Shown here in pieces: positions 14,613 to 19,526 of a stretch of DNA of 19,526 nt. Source of the DNA: JAFGBH01 sp964430915 (GTDB taxonomy: Bacteria > Desulfobacterota > Syntrophia > Syntrophales > UBA2210); assembly GCA_964430915.1 (NCBI GenBank), contig CAYSHT010000030.1, positions 1 through 19,526 on the forward strand. Direction: 5' to 3'. The notes beneath the pieces are model-generated. The model saw only the letters and a list, made by a program, of their open reading frames with translations. It searched no databases and was not told where the DNA came from. The position numbers and the translations under genes are program-made. Position 1 is the stretch's first letter. Every line of letters begins with the position of its first letter.

Positions 14613-16034
14613 CTACAATCCAACCTGAATCCTGTATGTAACCTTCACCTCTCCATCTTTGGGAACTTTTACGTCAAAACGGAGGGTGAAGGCATCTACT
14701 TTTTTGTATGCATGACTGCTCTTCAGGATCTTCCAGTTTCCAAAAAGCGGCTCGACAAGTCCCACCGTTACGCCACTCTTCTTGTGATTTCTCAGTGTCA
14801 CTTCCCATTCAGTTTCATACCGTTTGGTGCTGATCTGCCTGAAGTCCGTCTGTACCTTTTCTGCAACAACATCAAAGGCCTCGCCTATCTTGAGTGTAAC
14901 CTCTTCGTTCTTCGGTGTGTGTTCGATCCTGTCTTCGCCGACAAACTGCTGCGACCCCTTTTCATCCATCTTGTAAAGACGCATGATCCCCTCGGGAAGT
15001 GGCATCCCCAGATTGTTCTTTTTGGAATTCTTGAATTTTATATAAACATCTACCGGCTGCTTCGGATTTTTTGCCCTGTATCGCCCGGTAAAATAGCTTG
15101 TGACTCCATAGACGAGAAACTCCTTTTCGATACCCACACCCGCCGCCTCGAAAAGGCGTATCTGTTTTGTCTGGTTATTCTTGATGGTCGTCTTTCGTGC
15201 GAGGTCATAGATATGGTATTCAAAAAACTCCTTTTCTCCGAATTGGGGAGCGCCGGCCTTTGCCATTTCTTCCATCGCATACCTGACAGCTCGATCCTTC
15301 TCTTCCGCCCTATGAATTTCTCCCGCTATCAGTTTCAGCGTCGCATCCCCGTAGGTGGCACCGCTTTTGTTATCCACGGTCACCCAGCCGGATATATCGG
15401 ATGACGTGTCGTCGGTATTCAGAACCACCACATAATCGGCCTTCCAGTTTATGCTGCCCGTCAGATATGAAACTTCCAGATTATGCCTCTCCCTACTCTC
15501 GTTTTCATAGAGCCAGGTGAGTGTCGGCTTCGCGATAAGGTTCTCCGGTATATCAGGGAGGACCTTGATTCCGGGATGACCGATATATATCTCATCATTA
15601 ATCTTGTAGATCTGATCCCTGTTATTGCTGAGGAGAACCGCTTCCACCGTCTCCTTTCGGTCCTGAAACTTGTTCCAGTCTATAATCTTTATCTTTTTGC
15701 CCACATATTTATCGAGGAGTTTCTTTCCGTCCATGAGATCGTACTCATAGTTCTGCTCAAGCACACGAAATTTTTCGGGGCTATCGAGCGATTTTACATG
15801 TACGGTAACGGGCATGATATGGGATGCAACGTCCATAAACCTGAGCTCTCCCACACCCGACGGAATGCGAATCGCTCTCGTATCCTTGATGAGACCGAGA
15901 TTGCTGTTGTAGACCGTTACCTCAACGCCCGTCTGGTCAAGGGCGGTGCTTTTTGAAACCGCTTCCCCCGCCGCAAGAGACGAAGCATACCCGAGAACGA
16001 CAAAACAAAAAACACACCCTATGATTCTCTTCAT
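14613..16034 (-). CDS. exported DUF4139 domain protein
   Basis: A 473-residue protein starting MKRIIGCVFCFVVLGYASSL, a typical signal peptide with likely cleavage after an Ala-rich site near residue 22. The mature part is rich in beta-strands, with VTVYNSNLGLIKDTR near the start and KADYVVVLNTD and ISGWVTVDNKSGATYGDATLKL in the middle. These are typical of DUF4139 proteins, whose function is unknown. The ATG at 16034 has GGGAG 8 bp upstream. A longer frame reaching 16151 adds 39 residues with no signal character, so I reject it. The gene is divergent from the EamA transporter and convergent with the SUMF1-fold lipoprotein. No operon partner is visible. Confidence 0.82.
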   Translation of the reverse strand: MKRIIGCVFCFVVLGYASSLAAGEAVSKSTALDQTGVEVTVYNSNLGLIKDTRAIRIPSGVGELRFMDVASHIMPVTVHVKSLDSPEKFRVLEQNYEYDLMDGKKLLDKYVGKKIKIIDWNKFQDRKETVEAVLLSNNRDQIYKINDEIYIGHPGIKVLPDIPENLIAKPTLTWLYENESRERHNLEVSYLTGSINWKADYVVVLNTDDTSSDISGWVTVDNKSGATYGDATLKLIAGEIHRAEEKDRAVRYAMEEMAKAGAPQFGEKEFFEYHIYDLARKTTIKNNQTKQIRLFEAAGVGIEKEFLVYGVTSYFTGRYRAKNPKQPVDVYIKFKNSKKNNLGMPLPEGIMRLYKMDEKGSQQFVGEDRIEHTPKNEEVTLKIGEAFDVVAEKVQTDFRQISTKRYETEWEVTLRNHKKSGVTVGLVEPLFGNWKILKSSHAYKKVDAFTLRFDVKVPKDGEVKVTYRIQVGL

Positions 16035-16192
16035 GGTGTCCACTCCCTTTTTTTTGATTGATGGAAAATGATACCATAACTCATCGCATATGAATAATTT
16101 TCTTTCGAATAAGAGATTACATGCTCCACGTTTTGTGTTAATGGCATTCATCAGCCCCTTACACTGAAAAGAGGGGAAAAAGAGGAAGACCC

Positions 16193-17071
16193 ATGATCAA
16201 GACCGTGGCAGTTCTTCTTGCCGGTATACTATCCATATCCTTTGCGGCCATATTCATTCGGTTCTGCGATGATGTTCCATCAATTATGATTGCGGCCTGG
16301 CGGCTTACGGCAGCATCGGTCGTCCTTCTCGTCTTCTTCCGGCTCAGGGGCCATACCTTTAAAAAGGTGACAAGGGAGGATTTTATTCTCTCACTGCTCG
16401 GTGGCCTTTTCCTTGCGCTTCACTTTATACTCTGGATCACGTCGCTTAAATACACATCCGTTGCAAGCAGCGTTGTCCTCGTGACGACAAACCCCATATT
16501 CGTAGGAATTTTCTCCTACTTCTTCCTGAAGGAAAAGCTAAACATTGAACTTATCATTGGGATCATCCTCTGTCTCATTGGGAGCACCCTTATCGCCGCC
16601 GGCGACAGCGGTTTCGAACAATTAATCATTGTCAACAGGCAGGCCCTTCTGGGTGATATTCTGGCCCTTGCGGGTGCAATAATGGCAAGCGGGTATCTCC
16701 TGGTGGGGAGTAAAGCGAGAGAAAAGCTCGACATACTGACCTACATTACCATCGTTTATACCTTTGCCGCCTTTATCCTCATTATACTCTCATTTATTCT
16801 CGATATTCCCTTTACCGGATATCGTAATTCTTCCTATCTCTATATGGTACTCCTTGCCATCATACCGCAGCTCGTCGGCCATACGGCCTTCAACTGGGCG
16901 CTCAAACACATAAAGGCAAGCATGGTCGCCATCACAATCCTCGGGGAACCGATCGGTGCAACCATCCTCGCCTATCTCTTTTTTAACGAATCGGTGAGCA
17001 GGTTCCAGTTGATCGGCGTCGTGACAATATTCGCGGCCATCCTGATCTCATCGAGAAAGGCGAAAAAGTAG
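16193..17071 (+). CDS. EamA/DMT-family transporter
   Basis: A 292-residue integral membrane protein with ten predicted hydrophobic segments arranged as two EamA repeats (about 1-140 and 150-290), the usual length for the drug/metabolite transporter superfamily. The second repeat has LGEPIGATILAYLFFNE, a common EamA feature before the last helices. Members export amino acids, purines or other metabolites, but the substrate cannot be told from sequence. The ATG has GAGGAAG upstream. The gene lies 91 bp before the FadR homologue on the same strand. A separate promoter precedes the regulator gene, so cotranscription is not needed. Confidence 0.87.
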   Translation: MIKTVAVLLAGILSISFAAIFIRFCDDVPSIMIAAWRLTAASVVLLVFFRLRGHTFKKVTREDFILSLLGGLFLALHFILWITSLKYTSVASSVVLVTTNPIFVGIFSYFFLKEKLNIELIIGIILCLIGSTLIAAGDSGFEQLIIVNRQALLGDILALAGAIMASGYLLVGSKAREKLDILTYITIVYTFAAFILIILSFILDIPFTGYRNSSYLYMVLLAIIPQLVGHTAFNWALKHIKASMVAITILGEPIGATILAYLFFNESVSRFQLIGVVTIFAAILISSRKAKK

Positions 17072-17104
17072 AAGATAATCAATCCAGTATATTGAGAAGG
17101 CTAC

Positions 17105-17133
17105 TTGACTCGATCGAAAAAAAGTGGTATGAC
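17105..17133 (+). promoter_or_regulatory. putative sigma70 promoter of the fadR homologue
   Basis: TTGACT (17105-17110) is followed after exactly 17 bp by TATGAC (17128-17133). These match the consensus at five and four of six positions. The start codon is 29 bp downstream. Confidence 0.5.
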
Positions 17134-17138
17134 CTCTT
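17122..17138. promoter_or_regulatory. FadR-like operator over the -10 element
   Basis: AAGTGGTATGACCTCTT has the core TGGT-N2-GACC of E. coli FadR sites (consensus AACTGGTCGGACCAGTT). The left half fits better than the right. It overlaps the predicted -10 hexamer, the place expected for autorepression. A second TACCA just downstream makes TGGTA-N8-TACCA. Confidence 0.5.
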
Positions 17139-17162
17139 ACCAGATTAGCATGAGGTTTTATA

Positions 17163-17870
17163 ATGGCCATCGAACTGGAACAACCGTTTCGACCTGCCCT
17201 TTACGTGGAATATAAACTGGTAACATCCATCCTGGACGGCACCTACCCTCCGGGTTCTTCACTCCCCAGCGAGAGGCTTCTCGCTGAAAAGTTTCATGTG
17301 ACACGCCCGACACTTCGAGAAACACTGCACCGCCTTTCCAGTGAGGGATGGGTCACCATACAACACGGAAGGGCCACCACGATCAATGACTACTGGAACG
17401 AGGGGGGCCTTAGACTGCTCGGCACCCTGGCCAGGTATGGAGAGCTTCTGTCAAAGGAATTCATATCCTGTCTTCTCGAAGTCAGGGTCGTCATGCTGCC
17501 ACCGGTGGCTAGGCTCGCCATAATGAACACCCCCGATTTATTTGCCGATTATCTGAGCGGTTATACCGATCTCAAAGACGACCCGGAAAAATTTGCCTCT
17601 TTTGACTGGGAATTACAGGTTCTCTATGCCAGACATTCGCAAAATCCCGTCTATCCTCTTATACTCAACGATTTTTCCTCTGTCTTCAGAATCATGGCTC
17701 CCTACTATTTCAGCCTGAAAAAGGGGAGAAGCTCCTCACGGACCTACTACCGGAAACTCCTCGCGGCAATAAAAAAAGGTAAAAACGATACAGAAGGCAT
17801 AGTGAGGGAGGCGCTTCAAGAGAGTTTAACGATCTGGGGGGAGTTGGCCACAAAAAAGGAAATAAAATAG
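17163..17870 (+). CDS. fadR: FadR-like GntR-family regulator (acyl-CoA responsive family)
   Basis: A 235-residue protein close in length to E. coli FadR (239) and alignable along its whole length. The N-terminal winged helix-turn-helix keeps the FadR DNA-contact residues: Arg38, Arg48 and Arg52 correspond to FadR Arg35, Arg45 and Arg49, and IQHG (66-69) matches FadR His65-Gly66. The C-terminal helical domain has NPVYPLILND, like FadR NPIYGLILNG. Near the end ESLTIW aligns with FadR ESGEIW, keeping Ser219 and Trp223, which matter for acyl-CoA response; FadR Gly216 is replaced by Leu. E. coli FadR represses fatty-acid degradation and activates unsaturated fatty-acid synthesis. Here the neighbour is glpD, so the target set may differ. 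A FadR-like site overlaps its promoter. No fad genes are visible. Confidence 0.8.
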   Translation: MAIELEQPFRPALYVEYKLVTSILDGTYPPGSSLPSERLLAEKFHVTRPTLRETLHRLSSEGWVTIQHGRATTINDYWNEGGLRLLGTLARYGELLSKEFISCLLEVRVVMLPPVARLAIMNTPDLFADYLSGYTDLKDDPEKFASFDWELQVLYARHSQNPVYPLILNDFSSVFRIMAPYYFSLKKGRSSSRTYYRKLLAAIKKGKNDTEGIVREALQESLTIWGELATKKEIK

Positions 17871-17884
17871 AAGGGCAGTTATAT

Positions 17885-17899
17885 ATCAGGGTCCCTGAT
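17885..17899. promoter_or_regulatory. perfect 15-bp palindrome between fadR homologue and glpD
   Basis: ATCAGGGTCCCTGAT has 7-bp arms around a single T, 23 bp before the glpD start. It does not match the FadR consensus. It may be the operator of another regulator. As RNA it cannot fold well because its loop is too short. Confidence 0.4.
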
Positions 17900-17922
17900 T
17901 CTATCATAGTGAGGGAGAAAAA

Positions 17923-19524
17923 ATGAACTTAAGAGATTTACCGGAAAGCTGGGATTTAATCGTAATCGGCGGCGGCATCACCGGTGCCGGCGTCTTTCGG
18001 GAAGCAACGCGCATGGGACTCAAGACACTCCTTCTGGAGCGGAGAGACTTCTCCTGGGGAACGTCAAGCCGGTCGACGAAACTTGTACATGGCGGTCTTC
18101 GCTACCTGAGAGAGGGGCACATATTCGTGACAAAGGCTGCCGTTGAAGAGCGCGAACGAATGCTCAAAGAGGCCCCCGGTCTCGTGGAGCATATCGGTTT
18201 TCTGATGCCCGTATACAAAGGGTCCGGACCGGGCAAATGGACCGTCGATATCGGTCTTCTTATCTACGATCTTCTGGCACGTCAGAAACAGCATGATTTT
18301 TTTGACAGTGAAGATTTCACCAAGATGTCCCCCCTCATCAAAAAGGAAGATCTCGCCGGCGGATTCATATTCTATGACGCACAGGTCGATGATGCGAGGA
18401 TGGTACTCAGGCTCATAAATGAGGCAGTGCAGCAGGGTGCCTCGGCCATCAACTACGCGGAAGTTACGGAAATAAAAAGGGGCCGACGGGGGGAGGTTGT
18501 CGGCGTTATTGCACGTGATACGGAAGAGGAAGAAGAGCGAACATTCATAAGCCGTGCTGTCATAAATGCAACGGGGACATGGGGAGAGGAATTGCACCCG
18601 TCTCCCGACCCGAAACGTCACCTGCGCCCCCTGAGAGGGAGTCATATGGTTTTCTCATCCACGTCGCTTCCCCTTGATAAAGCGGTGGCCTTTATGCACC
18701 CCGATGATAACAGGGGCTTTTTCGCCATACCCTGGGAGGGGACCGTGATAGTCGGCACCACCGATGTGGATCACTTAGAAGACCTCGCGAAGGAACCGGT
18801 AATATCGGAAGAGGAGGTAACCTACATTATGAGGGGCCTTAAAGCGTACTTTCCTACCATCGACATTACTGCCGAGGATTGTATCTCAACCTTCGCGGGC
18901 ATCAGACCGGTATTGAGCGAGGGGAAACTCTCCCCTTCCGAGGAATCCCGCGACTATGTCGTCTGGAAAAAGAAGGGACTCGTGACTGTTACGGGAGGAA
19001 AACTCACGACATTTCGCCGGATGGCCTGGGACACGCTGAAGGCGGCCAAGGCATATCTGCCGCCCGTTGAAGAACTTGATAAAGACGACCCTGTCTTTTC
19101 AAAGGTGCCGGAAAAGCCGGATAATGATTACGGCCTTCCGCCCGAGGAATGGCGTCGCCTCTATGGACGATATGGAGAGGGGGCAAATGAACTTGTCAGT
19201 TCGGCCTCAGTTGAAGACCTTACCCATGTTCCCGGCACGCATACTCTCTGGGCCGAGATTCCCTTTGTGGCGAAGAGAGAACAGGTACGGCATCTTTCAG
19301 ATCTGCTTCTACGAAGGGTACGGATCGGCATGTTGACCCCAAAAGGGGGAAGGGAACACCTGGACCGTATCAAGGACCTCTGCAAATCCTCACTGCCCTG
19401 GAGTGAAGTGCGCTGGGAGCAAGAAATAGACATGTACAACGGAACCTGGGAGCGTGCCTATTCGCTCCCCCCTAAAAAAGGAGAGGAAAATAATGAGCAC
19501 GAAAGACCTGGTACTGGCGATTGA
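17923..19524 (+). CDS. glpD: aerobic-type glycerol-3-phosphate dehydrogenase, FAD-dependent
   Basis: A 533-residue flavoprotein that oxidises sn-glycerol 3-phosphate to dihydroxyacetone phosphate, normally membrane-associated and passing electrons to quinone. The N-terminus has the dinucleotide motif GGGITG (16-21), Glu39, and the GlpD signature around STKLVHGGLRYL (51-62). The middle contains IPWEGTVIVGTTD and, further on, FAGIRPVL and VTGGKLTTFRRMA, all typical of GlpD. A C-terminal alpha-helical DAO_C region follows. A GAGGGAG site precedes the ATG. The gene overlaps the start of the next kinase gene by 32 bases, which points to translational coupling. It lies 52 bp after the FadR homologue and probably shares its transcript. 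Confidence 0.93.
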   Translation: MNLRDLPESWDLIVIGGGITGAGVFREATRMGLKTLLLERRDFSWGTSSRSTKLVHGGLRYLREGHIFVTKAAVEERERMLKEAPGLVEHIGFLMPVYKGSGPGKWTVDIGLLIYDLLARQKQHDFFDSEDFTKMSPLIKKEDLAGGFIFYDAQVDDARMVLRLINEAVQQGASAINYAEVTEIKRGRRGEVVGVIARDTEEEEERTFISRAVINATGTWGEELHPSPDPKRHLRPLRGSHMVFSSTSLPLDKAVAFMHPDDNRGFFAIPWEGTVIVGTTDVDHLEDLAKEPVISEEEVTYIMRGLKAYFPTIDITAEDCISTFAGIRPVLSEGKLSPSEESRDYVVWKKKGLVTVTGGKLTTFRRMAWDTLKAAKAYLPPVEELDKDDPVFSKVPEKPDNDYGLPPEEWRRLYGRYGEGANELVSSASVEDLTHVPGTHTLWAEIPFVAKREQVRHLSDLLLRRVRIGMLTPKGGREHLDRIKDLCKSSLPWSEVRWEQEIDMYNGTWERAYSLPPKKGEENNEHERPGTGD

Positions 19525-19526
19525 TA
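19493..19526 (+). CDS. FGGY-family kinase, N-terminal 11 residues (probable glycerol kinase)
   Basis: ATG 19493 opens a frame reading MSTKDLVLAID to the window edge. LVLAID is the usual beginning of FGGY carbohydrate kinases, where the next residues form the phosphate loop. A purine-rich AAGGAG/GAGGAAAA site precedes it. The glpD context makes glycerol kinase (glpK) the best guess, but 11 residues cannot separate it from xylulokinase or another FGGY member. It overlaps the glpD end in another frame. Confidence 0.55.
   Translation, partial: MSTKDLVLAID

Noticed and set aside
16035..16151. Upstream extension of the DUF4139 protein
   Set aside because: It would bury the clear signal peptide 39 residues inside the protein, while ATG 16034 has its own good ribosome-binding site.

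Overview
The window looks like a scaffold from a Desulfobacterota-type (deltaproteobacterial) genome. The grounds are the mix of genes: a sigma54-dependent two-component pair with a Cache-type sensor, a DUF362 iron-sulfur protein next to a Spinster-like MFS transporter, a DUF4139 protein and HrpA. The placement is an inference and no lower rank can be read. Two runs of exactly 100 N are scaffolding spacers, so this is a draft assembly, probably from a metagenome. No rRNA, tRNA, CRISPR array, insertion sequence or phage gene was seen.

Left part (1-4817). A minus-strand pair encodes a Spinster-like MFS transporter followed by a DUF362 protein that runs off the window. Across a 561-bp intergenic region a plus-strand pair encodes a CrtI/retinol-saturase-like flavoprotein and an NAD(P)H:ferredoxin-type reductase with a C-terminal plant-type [2Fe-2S] domain. 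The second enzyme could feed electrons to the first. No carotenoid synthesis genes lie nearby.

Central part (4820-9862). A minus-strand gene string reads Rho-N-domain protein, CBS-CBS-ACT protein, Cache/HAMP histidine kinase, NtrC-type sigma54 activator, and a 69-residue CxxC/CxxC protein. It looks like one sensory operon with a sigma70-like promoter at its head, an internal terminator-like hairpin before the kinase, and a long hairpin at its end. The first gene is split by a 100-N spacer whose flanks are an exact 55-bp duplication. Collapsing the duplication gives one continuous 128-residue ORF.

Right part (10055-19526). hrpA is broken only by the second N spacer. Its C-terminus continues in another frame after the spacer, so the spacer length is wrong and the gene is probably intact. 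Next come a formylglycine-enzyme-fold lipoprotein without the catalytic cysteines, a convergent exported DUF4139 protein, an EamA transporter, and a fadR-glpD-FGGY kinase cluster. The FadR homologue keeps the DNA-contacting residues of E. coli FadR, and a FadR-like operator overlaps the -10 element of its own predicted promoter. This suggests acyl-CoA-responsive control linked to glycerol-3-phosphate oxidation.

A ~115-bp two-hairpin element occurs twice, 8.3 kb apart and in opposite orientation. Each copy lies upstream of a gene (MFS and hrpA) in the same relative orientation. It is the clearest unexplained structure in the window.
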